A stretch of 15,317 nucleotides of DNA from Wukongarchaeum sp048886645 (GCA_048886645.1 JBHLKN010000042.1:1-15317); one strand, 5' to 3'; shown: positions 1 to 6,975, counted from the first letter of the stretch. The notes: generated by a model from the letters alone, not told the origin. A program made the numbers and translations.

Positions 1-161
1 AAAGCGTAGTACTGCTGGTAGTAGTTAGGAATCTTTCCCGTTTCCCTCCAAGCCTCACGCCGCTCATAGGTGGCTAGGTTGTAGAGGGCCGTTACAACCT
101 TGCTCATCCGTTTCAGCTCTTCTTTATGAGAGCAGATCTTTAGCACTATTGTAAGCCTCAT
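1..161 (-). CDS. TnpB-like IS200/IS605 accessory protein, N-terminal part (cut by window edge)
   Basis: The reverse strand reads ATG at 161-159, preceded by GGTGA a few bases upstream, then 53 open codons to the window edge. The peptide begins MRLTIVLKIC and contains LYNLATYERREAW followed by GKIPNYYQQYY. This layout, an opening beta-strand, a helix, and a Y/N-rich (R)xAW..GK..SYY segment, is that of the N-terminal domain of OrfB/TnpB proteins, RNA-guided nucleases carried by IS200/IS605 and IS607 elements. The RuvC-like catalytic part and zinc finger would lie outside the window, so activity cannot be judged. G+C here is about 48 percent by my count, clearly higher than the AT-rich spacer beside it, which fits a mobile gene. 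A tyrosine transposase (TnpA) is not seen. The family call rests on a short segment and is moderate. Confidence 0.6.
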   Translation of the reverse strand, partial: MRLTIVLKICSHKEELKRMSKVVTALYNLATYERREAWRETGKIPNYYQQYYA

Positions 162-491
162 TTTCACCCAAAAATGTTTATACAAAGATTCATATTTAAG
201 CACCCCTAATAGAAATCAATCGCAATTCATCCCTTCCCTCACTGAAGATGCCTTCTTGTGGCATGGAGATAAATAAATAAAAAACAGTTTCTGCGCCCTT
301 TCTTCTTTTTTAAAAAGCATCAAAAATATATCTATTATCCGTCATTACTCTTTTTTTTAAAACACTTATAACCGCTTTTTATGGCTGAATCTAAATATAT
401 CCACATATTACCCTCGTATTTTGTTATCTTAAAATAAAGGCTTCTGATTACTCTTTAGTCTCTTAATTAACATAGTTAGCTGGTGAATGCT
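162..491. other. AT-rich spacer between tnpB-like gene and GTPase operon
   Basis: No gene is supported in this roughly 330-base stretch. It should hold the promoters of the two divergent genes. A TTAAATAT-like box read on the reverse strand near 192-199 could serve the tnpB-like gene, and CTAAATATAT (391-400) or TTAAAATAAAG (429-439) could serve the GTPase operon. There is a small hairpin, ATGCC/GGCAT at 248-252 and 260-264 with a 7-base loop, which could be an end structure of an IS605-type element but is too short to be convincing. Two T-tracts (about 299-312 and 351-358) look like archaeal intrinsic terminators on the + strand, yet no + strand gene precedes them inside the window. Confidence 0.5.
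278..291. repeat. 14-base direct repeat, copy 1
   Basis: TAAAAAACAGTTTC occurs here and again, identical, at 1537-1550. In both places it is followed within 7 to 11 bases by CCTTTCTT(C/T)TTTTTTAA. The shared composite of 14-mer plus T-tract suggests a duplicated terminator-like or element-end sequence rather than chance alone, although the region is AT-rich. Confidence 0.5.
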
Positions 492-1103
492 TTGACTATT
501 CTTTCCAGCCTCCTTGGGAAAAAACGAAAAACTGTTAGCATAGGTTTCTGTGGGCTAGTTAACGCTGGAAAAACAACGCTTGCAAACCGCATAGCCATGG
601 ACCTTGCAGGAAAAAAGGTGGGAGAAGTCAGCCCCATACCCCACGAAACCCGCAAAACCAATAAAATAGAACATGTTAAATTAAAGTTTGATGGGAAAAT
701 CATTGATATGACCCTTGTAGACCTGCCAGGAATCACCACAAAAATCGATTATAGAAAATTTATGAAAAACCACGGTTTAACTAAAGAAGAGTCTATCCAA
801 AGAGCGAAAGAAGCCACAAGAGGGGTAGTTGAAGCCATAAAAATGCTTGACCAAATCGACATAGCTTTAGTGATCGTCGACTCCACAAAACCTCCTTTTG
901 ACCAAATCGACCTCGTAATAGTAGGTAACTTAGAAGCAAAAGGAATCCCGATAATTATCTGCGCAAACAAAATAGATCTAGACGAAGCCGATCCCGAACT
1001 CGTCGAGGAAACCTTTAACGGCACACATTTTGTTGTCCCTATATCCGCTTTAACAGGAGAAAATATGGAGTCTCTGTATAAAAATATAATAATTTCTACT
1101 TGA
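492..1103 (+). CDS. Era-like small GTPase
   Basis: This protein of about 203 residues is a single G domain. The P-loop GLVNAGKTT lies near residues 21-29, the G3 motif DLPG at 77-80, the G4 motif NKID at 159-162 and the G5 motif SAL at 185-187. It has no C-terminal KH domain, so it is not a canonical Era. It resembles the short Era-like GTP-binding proteins of archaea, probably a cytosolic GTP-dependent switch, possibly acting on ribosomes; the substrate is unknown. The longest frame opens with GTG at 483, but GGTGA at 482-486 is a good SD five bases before the in-frame TTG at 492, so I place the start there. The stop is followed after 17 bases by the DUF2073-like gene, preceded by its own strong SD, so the two form an operon. 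The GTPase call is firm; the exact role is not known. Confidence 0.9.
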   Translation: MTILSSLLGKKRKTVSIGFCGLVNAGKTTLANRIAMDLAGKKVGEVSPIPHETRKTNKIEHVKLKFDGKIIDMTLVDLPGITTKIDYRKFMKNHGLTKEESIQRAKEATRGVVEAIKMLDQIDIALVIVDSTKPPFDQIDLVIVGNLEAKGIPIIICANKIDLDEADPELVEETFNGTHFVVPISALTGENMESLYKNIIIST

Positions 1104-1105
1104 AA

Positions 1106-1112
1106 AAGGAGG
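1106..1112 (+). promoter_or_regulatory. Strong Shine-Dalgarno site (AAGGAGG)
   Basis: AAGGAGG lies 8 bases before the ATG at 1121. It is the best match to the archaeal 16S anti-SD in the window, fixes the start of the DUF2073-like gene, and indicates independent translation initiation within the operon. Confidence 0.8.
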
Positions 1113-1120
1113 ACCAATAG

Positions 1121-1483
1121 ATGTCAAAACTTGATTTAATTAGTAAGGATGCCACACAAAAACTTGACCTTGAAACAAAGTTTACAATGATAATAGACCG
1201 GGTTAAAAAAGGCACAATCCTCATCCTAGAAGGCGGTTTGTCACCAGAAGAACAAACCGATCTAATACGCAGAGTGATGATGCAGATAAACTTTGAAGAA
1301 CCACCTTTTCCTGGTGTAGAACTTATAAGTTTCTTCAAAGAATCCTCCCAATCAACTTTTTGGAAAAGATCCAAAAAAAGGTTAATTTTCACCGTGGTTG
1401 CTCCATCTTCAGCCGTAGAAATCCTTAGAAAAGATAACGAAATGCTAAGTCTTCTACTGAAAGACGCTTATTTCCAAGCATAA
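1121..1483 (+). CDS. DUF2073-like conserved archaeal protein
   Basis: A 120-residue soluble protein. Its centre reads GTILILEGGLSPEEQTDLI, followed by FPGVELISF, a basic SKKR segment and VVAPSSAVEILRKD. The order 'LxLEGGLxPEEExxLI, GxEIxSF, VVGPAxxxxxLKKD' is what I recall for DUF2073, an archaeal family of unknown function commonly found next to an Era-like GTPase. Here it lies 17 bases after such a GTPase and has its own AAGGAGG SD, so the pairing itself supports the call. No catalytic motif, membrane segment or metal site is apparent. A role as regulator or partner of the GTPase is the natural inference. The family assignment is from memory of the motif pattern, hence moderate confidence. 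Confidence 0.7.
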   Translation: MSKLDLISKDATQKLDLETKFTMIIDRVKKGTILILEGGLSPEEQTDLIRRVMMQINFEEPPFPGVELISFFKESSQSTFWKRSKKRLIFTVVAPSSAVEILRKDNEMLSLLLKDAYFQA

Positions 1484-1536
1484 ACGATAAAAATAACAAA
1501 CCACGATTAATAGATCTCTAATGGTTGAAAGTAAAC

Positions 1537-1582
1537 TAAAAAACAGTTTCAAAAGTTTTCCTTTCTTTTTTTTAACTGTTTT
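1537..1582. terminator. Probable bidirectional terminator with second copy of the 14-base repeat
   Basis: The region lies between convergent genes. AAAACAGTT (1540-1548) and AACTGTTTT (1574-1582) form a 9-base perfect inverted repeat. A T-rich run at 1556-1573 would stop + strand transcripts from the GTPase operon. Read on the reverse strand, TTTTTT at 1543-1538 could stop the transcript of the hydrolase gene. The first 14 bases (1537-1550) are identical to 278-291. Confidence 0.55.
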
Positions 1583-2264
1583 ATAGGTACATTTTAATGT
1601 GATTATATGTTTCTTTTATTTCTTGGGAAGCATTATACATTACTGGTTCAGCGTGTCCTGGAAAAAATGTTATTACGTCTAAGTTGCTGAGCTTTTCTAA
1701 GCTTTTTGTTAATTGTTCTGCATCTCCTGTGGGTAAATCAACCCTTCCCACACCACCATAGGCAAAAATTATATCCCCCGTAAATAAAACCTTGTTTTTC
1801 TCATCAAAAAGGCATATAGACCCAGAAGTATGGCCTGGTGTATGAATCACTCTAAGTTCATCTCCACTACTTAGTTTGATTAGATCGCCATCCTTCACAA
1901 CATGTGTAACTTTTACAGGTGTATACTGATATGGAAACATAAAGGTTAAAACGCGACTCTCATCACCTTGCTCTATCGCTTCTGCCTCATTAAAATGAGC
2001 GTAAACATTAGGAGAAAATTTTTCAACTATCGTAGCCGCGCCTCCCGTATGATCTAAATGCGCATGTGTAAGAATAAGATTTGTAACCTTAAAAGAAGTA
2101 TTTATTTCTCTTAACTCTTCTAAAAATCTTTCAGCCAAAAAAGGACTGATACCTGAATCTATCAACGTCACTTCCTCCCCATAAATCAAAGCATAAACAT
2201 TACACGAATAACCAATACCTAAAAATTTAGCAATCTCATAAGTTCCAGCTTTCATTAATATCAA
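1581..2264 (-). CDS. Metallo-beta-lactamase-fold hydrolase (glyoxalase II type)
   Basis: A 227-residue protein with the full set of MBL metal ligands: THAHLDHTGG (H67, H69, D71, H72), HTPGHTSGS (H145), FTGDIIF (D164) and FPGHAEP (H204). This is a binuclear-metal hydrolase of the glyoxalase II-like group, which acts on thioesters and related substrates; sequence alone does not reveal the substrate. A TTG at 2264 sits 10 bases after AGGAG (2279-2275 on the reverse strand), while the in-frame ATG at 2255 would be 19 bases away, so TTG is preferred. It lies 73 bases downstream of the GcvH-like gene on the same strand and may be cotranscribed with it. It ends against the convergent DUF2073-like gene. 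A thioester hydrolase beside a lipoyl carrier is suggestive but not proof of a shared pathway. Confidence 0.88.
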   Translation of the reverse strand: MILMKAGTYEIAKFLGIGYSCNVYALIYGEEVTLIDSGISPFLAERFLEELREINTSFKVTNLILTHAHLDHTGGAATIVEKFSPNVYAHFNEAEAIEQGDESRVLTFMFPYQYTPVKVTHVVKDGDLIKLSSGDELRVIHTPGHTSGSICLFDEKNKVLFTGDIIFAYGGVGRVDLPTGDAEQLTKSLEKLSNLDVITFFPGHAEPVMYNASQEIKETYNHIKMYL

Positions 2265-2337
2265 TTGTTACTAGCTCCTTTCCTTTAAAAAATTAAAAAC
2301 TGTAAAGAAATCTACTAATAACCGTTATTACTTCATT

Positions 2338-2787
2338 TCATAAGTATTTTTCTTCTTCAACCTCTATCCATTTTTCGAGTTTTTCCACCTCGCTACCTTT
2401 TACCAAGTTTGGGTCGTTATTAAGCTCTTCTTCAAGGTTTTTCGCTTCAAATATCACAAGCCATCCCCTATCATAAGGATCCTCATTCGCTATCGACGGG
2501 TTTTCTGATATTTCTGGATTTATTTCAACTATTTTCCCAGATAATGGAATTATTAATGGCCCCGTCCATTTACCGCTTTCCACTGTGGCGAAAAACTTGC
2601 CTTTTTCAAGCTCTTTTCCCTTTTTCTGCGTACGAATGCTGATTATTTCTTCCATATTCTTTGCAGCAAAGTCATCGATCCCCATCTTCACACGGGAATC
2701 CTCGATTTTTTTTATCCATACGTGGCCTGGGTCACTTATATCAATCCAAACATCATCAGGGTAGTAATACCGTCCCACTTGTCCCAT
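2338..2787 (-). CDS. GcvH-like lipoyl carrier protein
   Basis: A 149-residue protein with the glycine-cleavage H-protein fold pattern: GHVWIKK, then MGIDDFA (compare GITDYA in GcvH), then FATVESGKW and IPLSGKIVEIN. Lysine 73 in VESGKW occupies the place of the lipoylated lysine in the usual VESVKA motif, so it is probably a lipoyl protein. The residues around it (GK-W-T-GP) are atypical, and the protein is longer than a standard H-protein of about 125-130 residues, with an acidic C-terminus. The start is firm: ATG 2787-2785 is preceded by GGAGG with a 7-base spacer. No gcvT or gcvP genes are visible. It is transcribed divergently from hdrA across 277 bases. Lipoate-binding GcvH-like proteins act with Hdr-like complexes in sulfur-oxidising sHdr systems, so a role as thiol or C1/sulfur carrier for the Hdr complex is a plausible inference. 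Confidence 0.85.
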   Translation of the reverse strand: MGQVGRYYYPDDVWIDISDPGHVWIKKIEDSRVKMGIDDFAAKNMEEIISIRTQKKGKELEKGKFFATVESGKWTGPLIIPLSGKIVEINPEISENPSIANEDPYDRGWLVIFEAKNLEEELNNDPNLVKGSEVEKLEKWIEVEEEKYL

Positions 2788-3064
2788 GGTTTTTCCTCCA
2801 ACTTTGAGCTATTTTTCGATTTAAGTCGTGTGTTAGTTTTGGATAAAAGTATTAGCTGTTTTTCTTGTTTAAATTTTTGCATGGTTAGATTTAAATTTAA
2901 GGGATTGAACTATTTTTTTTAATTATTTTTAAAAGTTTAAAATATTATAAAATAAATGTTTTAAGAATATAAAACTATTTTTTAATAATAATTGCTAAGA
3001 AAAATTGATTAAGTATTTTATCACACACTTTCAAAGGTTCTTGGTATAGTAAGGGGATGAATTT
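2788..3064. other. Divergent intergenic region between gcvH-like gene and hdrA
   Basis: This very AT-rich stretch of 277 bases separates the divergent gcvH-like and hdr operons and must hold both promoters. On the + strand TATTTTAT (3014-3021) lies about 45 bases before the hdrA start and is a fair TATA box. On the reverse strand no single box stands out among many AT runs; the TTAAATTTAAATC stretch near 2890-2903 is one candidate. No gene is supported here. Confidence 0.55.
3014..3021 (+). promoter_or_regulatory. Candidate TATA box of the hdr operon
   Basis: TATTTTAT with a purine-rich GATTAAG just upstream, a BRE-like position. A transcript would begin about 25 bases later, leaving a leader of about 20 bases that carries GGGGATGA (3053-3060) as SD before the TTG at 3065. 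Assigned by position and composition only. Confidence 0.45.
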
Positions 3065-5053
3065 TTGGATAAAGAAAGAATCGGCGTTTTTTTATGTCAC
3101 TGTGGGACTAACATTGCACACACAGTTGACATTGAAAAAGTAAAAAAATACGCAGAAAGCCTACCAGGAGTCATTTTTGTTAAAGATTATAAATACATGT
3201 GCTCCGATCCTGGTCAAAGACTGATAAAAGAAAGCATAAAAGAAAATGGTTTAACCAGGGTCGTTGTTGCGGCTTGCACTCCAAGGCTTCACGAATCCAC
3301 TTTTAGGGAGACATTGAGAGAGGTAGGATTAAACCCCTACACTCTAGAAATTGCTAATATAAGAGAACATTGCTCATGGGTTCATGATAACAGGGAAATT
3401 GCTACAGAGAAAGCAAAAGACATCATAAGGATAGCTGCCATGAAAGCAGGCCTCCTAGAACCTCTAGAAGAGCGTGAAATAGAGGCTATTAAAGAGGTTT
3501 TAATAATAGGTGGAGGTATCGCAGGTATATCTACAGCCCTAGTACTGGCAAATAGTGGTTTAAAAACTTATATCGTGGAAAAAGAGCCCTCAATAGGCGG
3601 AAAAATGGCTCAACTTGATAAAACCTTCCCCACCTTAGATTGTAGTGCTTGCATTCTCACACCCCTTATGGTTGATGTTGATAGAAACCCTCTAATCGAG
3701 ATTTTATCTTATTCTGAAGTTGAAAACGTTGAGGGATATATAGGGAATTTCAAAGTAAAAGTTCGCAGAAAACCCCGATACGTGAGGGAAGATCTTTGCA
3801 CTTCTTGCGGTCTTTGTTGGGAAAACTGTCCAAGTAAAAAAGTACCAAATGAGTTCGACCTTGGTTTAAGTACAAGAACTGCGATCTATATCCCTTTTCC
3901 TCAAGCTGTACCAGCAATACCTGTAATCGACACTGAAAATTGCAGGTATTTCCAAGGTTTAAAGGAAGGAAAAGAAAGATGTAAAATATGTCAAAAAGAG
4001 TGTACAGTAGACGCGGTAGACTATACGATGAAAGAAAGTTTTATAGAACTTGAAGTAGGCGCTATCGTGGTAGCTACAGGTTATGAAATTTTTGATGCAA
4101 CCCAAAGACCCCAATATGGATATGGCAAGTATGAGGATGTGATCATCGGGTTACAATTTGAGCGATTGATAAGCGCTTCAGGTCCCACTGAAAGTGAAAT
4201 AATAAGACCAAGTAATGGGCAAATACCAAAGTCTGTTACCTTCATAAACTGTGTGGGAAGCAAGGAATCTGACGGTAACCAGTGGTGTTGCCGTTACGGC
4301 TGCATGGCCTCTTTAAAGCACGCCTTACAAGTAAAAGAAAAGTATCCTGAAGTAGAAGTAAACATCTGTTTTACGGATATTAGGGCTTTTGGAAAAGGTT
4401 ATGAAGAACTTTATAGACGATGTCGAAAGACTGGAATTAATTTCATAAAAGGGCTTCCTAGCGAAATTTATGAAACCTATGGTGAAGAAAAACACCTCTA
4501 TTTCACGGTTTTTGACGGTCTTTTAAACGAAGTTATCCGGGTTGATACAGATCTTTTAGTTCTTCAAGTAAACATGGTTTCTCCAAAAGTGACTGGAGAG
4601 CTTGTGAAAAAGTTAGGGTTATGTACTAGTGAAGATGGATTTTTCCAAGAGGCCCACGCTAAACTTCGCCCCATTGAAACACCCACTCCTGGCGTGTTTT
4701 TGGCAGGAACTTGTCAAGGGCCAAAAGATATCGTTGATGTTGTATGCCATGCGAAAGGTGCTGGAGGAGATGTTTTAAAACTCCTTCAAAGAGGAATGAT
4801 AAAAATTGAACCTATCTCCGCAGAAGTCAATGAAGAACTTTGTAGTGGATGTGGGATGTGCGAGCCAGTTTGTCCCTACGGTGCAATAGTCATGGAAGTG
4901 AAAGAAGATGGAAAAAGGATTGCAAAAGTTATTCAGGCAAAGTGTGTCGGTTGTGGTACTTGTGCCGCCACTTGTCCAAGCGATGCTATTATAGCACATA
5001 ACTTTACAACAGAGCAGATAATTGCTCAAATTAGAGCGGCGGTGAGTCCCTAA
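3065..5053 (+). CDS. hdrA: CoB-CoM heterodisulfide reductase-type subunit A (HdrA)
   Basis: A 662-residue iron-sulfur flavoprotein, the FAD-containing bifurcating subunit of Hdr complexes. The N-terminal domain has FLCHCGTN (C11, C13) and CTPRLHE near residue 71. A Rossmann FAD site, GGGIAGIST, lies at 149-157. An inserted 4Fe-4S site (CTSCGLCWENCP) lies at 245-256, and the conserved LDCSACILTP at 191-200. NCVGSK...CCRYGC at 395-413 is the cysteine cluster typical of HdrA. Two C-terminal ferredoxin motifs follow: CSGCGMCEPVCP (593-604) and CVGCGTCAATCP (627-638). Length matches the family, and no selenocysteine (in-frame TGA) occurs. The start is TTG after GGGGATGA; the frame has no better start before the conserved N-terminus. 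The stop overlaps the mvhD ATG by one base, so translation is probably coupled. Confidence 0.96.
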   Translation: MDKERIGVFLCHCGTNIAHTVDIEKVKKYAESLPGVIFVKDYKYMCSDPGQRLIKESIKENGLTRVVVAACTPRLHESTFRETLREVGLNPYTLEIANIREHCSWVHDNREIATEKAKDIIRIAAMKAGLLEPLEEREIEAIKEVLIIGGGIAGISTALVLANSGLKTYIVEKEPSIGGKMAQLDKTFPTLDCSACILTPLMVDVDRNPLIEILSYSEVENVEGYIGNFKVKVRRKPRYVREDLCTSCGLCWENCPSKKVPNEFDLGLSTRTAIYIPFPQAVPAIPVIDTENCRYFQGLKEGKERCKICQKECTVDAVDYTMKESFIELEVGAIVVATGYEIFDATQRPQYGYGKYEDVIIGLQFERLISASGPTESEIIRPSNGQIPKSVTFINCVGSKESDGNQWCCRYGCMASLKHALQVKEKYPEVEVNICFTDIRAFGKGYEELYRRCRKTGINFIKGLPSEIYETYGEEKHLYFTVFDGLLNEVIRVDTDLLVLQVNMVSPKVTGELVKKLGLCTSEDGFFQEAHAKLRPIETPTPGVFLAGTCQGPKDIVDVVCHAKGAGGDVLKLLQRGMIKIEPISAEVNEELCSGCGMCEPVCPYGAIVMEVKEDGKRIAKVIQAKCVGCGTCAATCPSDAIIAHNFTTEQIIAQIRAAVSP

Positions 5054-5484
5054 TGGAAAAAGAAAACGGGGGAGAATTTGAGCCTAGAATTGTCGCCTTT
5101 TTATGCAATTGGTGTAGTTATGCAGGTAGCGATGTTGCAGGGCTTCAAAGGATGAAGTATCCTCCAACAGTTCGCATAATCCGGGTTATGTGTAGTGGTA
5201 GGGTTGAACCTAGCTTCATATTAGAAGCTTTGCGAGATGGTGCAGATGGTGTTTTAGTTGGAGGCTGTCACATTGGAGACTGTCACTATATTTCCGGCAA
5301 TAAAAAGTGTGTTGCGAGGATAGCTCTGACAAAGGAGCTTTTAAAACAGCTTGGTATAAATCCTAAAAGGTTAAGGCTTGAATGGATAAGCTCTAGTGAA
5401 TCTGGAAAGTTTGTTAAAATAGTTGAAGATTTTACGAAAGATTTGAAAAAAATGGGGCAAAATCCCCTTAAATCTCTTGAATAG
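5053..5484 (+). CDS. mvhD: F420-non-reducing hydrogenase iron-sulfur subunit D-type protein (MvhD)
   Basis: A 143-residue protein of the MvhD/HdrA-partner family, a small 2Fe-2S protein that passes electrons from a hydrogenase or another dehydrogenase to HdrA. Visible features are AFLCNWCSYAG (C18, C21), VMCSGRV (C47) and VGGCHIGDCHY (C72, C77), with a further C86; these are the conserved cysteines of the family. Its ATG overlaps the last base of the hdrA stop and is served by GGTGA (5041-5045) inside hdrA. The gene lies between hdrA and hdrC. No hydrogenase genes (mvhA, mvhG) or formate dehydrogenase genes are in the window, so the electron donor is unknown. Confidence 0.94.
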   Translation: MEKENGGEFEPRIVAFLCNWCSYAGSDVAGLQRMKYPPTVRIIRVMCSGRVEPSFILEALRDGADGVLVGGCHIGDCHYISGNKKCVARIALTKELLKQLGINPKRLRLEWISSSESGKFVKIVEDFTKDLKKMGQNPLKSLE

Positions 5485-5523
5485 TAAGCAGTTTTTGATT
5501 TGAAATGTAAAGGTGGGTTTTTG

Positions 5524-6066
5524 ATGGTATTAGTTCTTGAGCAAAGGGATAAAGCACTTGTCGAAGAAACTTTGAGAATTCTCGGCGAGCAAGATCCTTT
5601 AGCTTGTTATCAGTGTAATAAATGCACATCTGGTTGCCCTATCGCTTTAGTACGCCAAGATTTTAGGCCTCATTTGATAGTTCAACAAACGAGGATGGGA
5701 TTAAAAGACGTGCTAATAAAAGAGGAAGCTATTTGGTATTGTTGCCAATGTTTAAAATGTGTAGCACGTTGTCCTCAAAAAGTTGCTCCTTATGAAATCA
5801 TTTTCGCTTTAAGAATCTTGGCAGCAGAAGCAGGATACTTACCCAAAAATATAGCAAAGCTGCTTCAAGCCTTCTGGAGTAAGGGGATGATTACTGCTCC
5901 AATGATCATTGTTACAAAAGATTTTGCCGAAGCTACACGGCAAACTTTAGGTTTACCCGCCCTTGTTGTCGACACTAAAGGTTTAAGAAAAGCTTTGCAA
6001 ACCACAAAACTCCCCCTGATAATTGAAAATCTAAAGAAGAGCAAAGAATTACCAAAAAAAGATTAA
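5524..6066 (+). CDS. hdrC: Heterodisulfide reductase-type subunit C (HdrC)
   Basis: A 180-residue protein with two 4Fe-4S ferredoxin-type sites: CYQCNKCTSGCP (C28, C31, C34, C38) and CCQCLKCVARCP (C74, C76/C79, C83, plus C73), followed by a helical C-terminal region. In Hdr complexes HdrC relays electrons from HdrA to the active-site subunit HdrB. The open frame extends upstream to a TTG at 5500, but AGGTGG (5511-5516) lies 7 bases before the ATG at 5524, which gives the start MVLVLEQRDK. The gap after mvhD is about 40 bases and that before hdrB is short, so this belongs to the same operon. There is no transmembrane HdrE-like partner, so a soluble HdrABC complex is expected. Confidence 0.94.
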   Translation: MVLVLEQRDKALVEETLRILGEQDPLACYQCNKCTSGCPIALVRQDFRPHLIVQQTRMGLKDVLIKEEAIWYCCQCLKCVARCPQKVAPYEIIFALRILAAEAGYLPKNIAKLLQAFWSKGMITAPMIIVTKDFAEATRQTLGLPALVVDTKGLRKALQTTKLPLIIENLKKSKELPKKD

Positions 6067-6089
6067 TTTTCAACTAGTTGGTGAACCCT

Positions 6090-6944
6090 TTGAAATATCT
6101 CCTATACCTTGGATGCTTGGCTAAAAATGAACAAGTGGAGTACGAAATTTCCACTAAAGCCTTGCTTAAACATTTCAACATAGAGGTTGAATATCTTGGC
6201 GATGAAGCCTGTTGCGGCGTACCTGCTAAAAATTTCGACAAGTTTGCATGGATAATCTCTAGCGCGCGCCTTTTAGCCCTAGCTTCTCAAAAAAACGGCG
6301 CCATATTATGCCTTTGCACAGGGTGTGATCTAAGTTTTGAAGAAACAACACACCTTCTTAGAGAAGATGATTTTCTACGGGAAAACATCCAAGAAGCCTT
6401 AGATACCATAGGATTAGAATATGATAAAAACGTAAAAAGAGTCCACATTTTCGATGTAATATATAACGATATCGGAATCAAAAGACTTTCACAAGCGGTA
6501 GAAAGGGATATATCCCACCTAAAAACTGCCTGTTATTACGGTTGTCACGCCATAAGAACCCCTGACCTACACCGTTTAGATGATAGTGAAGCACCAACAA
6601 AAATGGAAGAACTAATCGAAGCAATAGGCGGCCAAACAGAAGAATATCCCGAACGTTTAAAGTGCTGCATGGGACCAAACCTATCCTTCGATCCTAAACC
6701 TGTTCTAAACAACGTAGGAGAAATAATAGACGCTATTAAAAACCGGGGCTTTAACCTTCTTTCAGTCATATGCCCCTACTGTTTTAAGACCTTCAGCCTA
6801 AAACCCTTTCCAGTCCTCTACCTCACAAGCCTAATAGGATACACAGTAGGCTTGGACCCAAACTCTTTAGGAATGCGCCTTAATAGGTCGCCCATAGAAA
6901 AAATTATCCCTGAACTTGCAGAACTCCTCATAGAAGAGTTTTAA
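6090..6944 (+). CDS. hdrB: Heterodisulfide reductase-type subunit B (HdrB)
   Basis: A 284-residue protein with two CCG domains, the disulfide-reducing catalytic subunit of Hdr. The first motif uses C9, C41-C42 and C76/C79 (LYLGC, EACCGVP, CLCTGC). The second uses C152, C192-C193 and C228/C231 (CYYGCHAIR, KCCMGP, ICPYCF). Together these can hold the noncubane 4Fe-4S clusters of HdrB. The longest frame starts at TTG 6078, with GTG at 6081, but GGTGA (6080-6084) is an SD five bases before TTG 6090, giving MKYLLYLGC, which matches the family's N-terminus. Codon use is richer in C-ending codons than in hdrA. The gene ends the operon; a T-rich terminator-like tract follows. The true substrate could be CoM-S-S-CoB or another disulfide. 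Confidence 0.95.
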   Translation: MKYLLYLGCLAKNEQVEYEISTKALLKHFNIEVEYLGDEACCGVPAKNFDKFAWIISSARLLALASQKNGAILCLCTGCDLSFEETTHLLREDDFLRENIQEALDTIGLEYDKNVKRVHIFDVIYNDIGIKRLSQAVERDISHLKTACYYGCHAIRTPDLHRLDDSEAPTKMEELIEAIGGQTEEYPERLKCCMGPNLSFDPKPVLNNVGEIIDAIKNRGFNLLSVICPYCFKTFSLKPFPVLYLTSLIGYTVGLDPNSLGMRLNRSPIEKIIPELAELLIEEF

Positions 6945-6975
6945 CCTAAACCTGAAAAGGAAAAAGAGATCAATA

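Noticed and set aside
2722..2922. 66-codon + strand frame over the gcvH-like start and promoter
   Set aside because: It overlaps the well-supported gcvH-like start on the other strand, has no SD, and is AT-driven.
3065..6944. Selenocysteine codons in the hdr genes
   Set aside because: All expected cysteine positions are encoded by TGT or TGC and no in-frame TGA interrupts the open frames.
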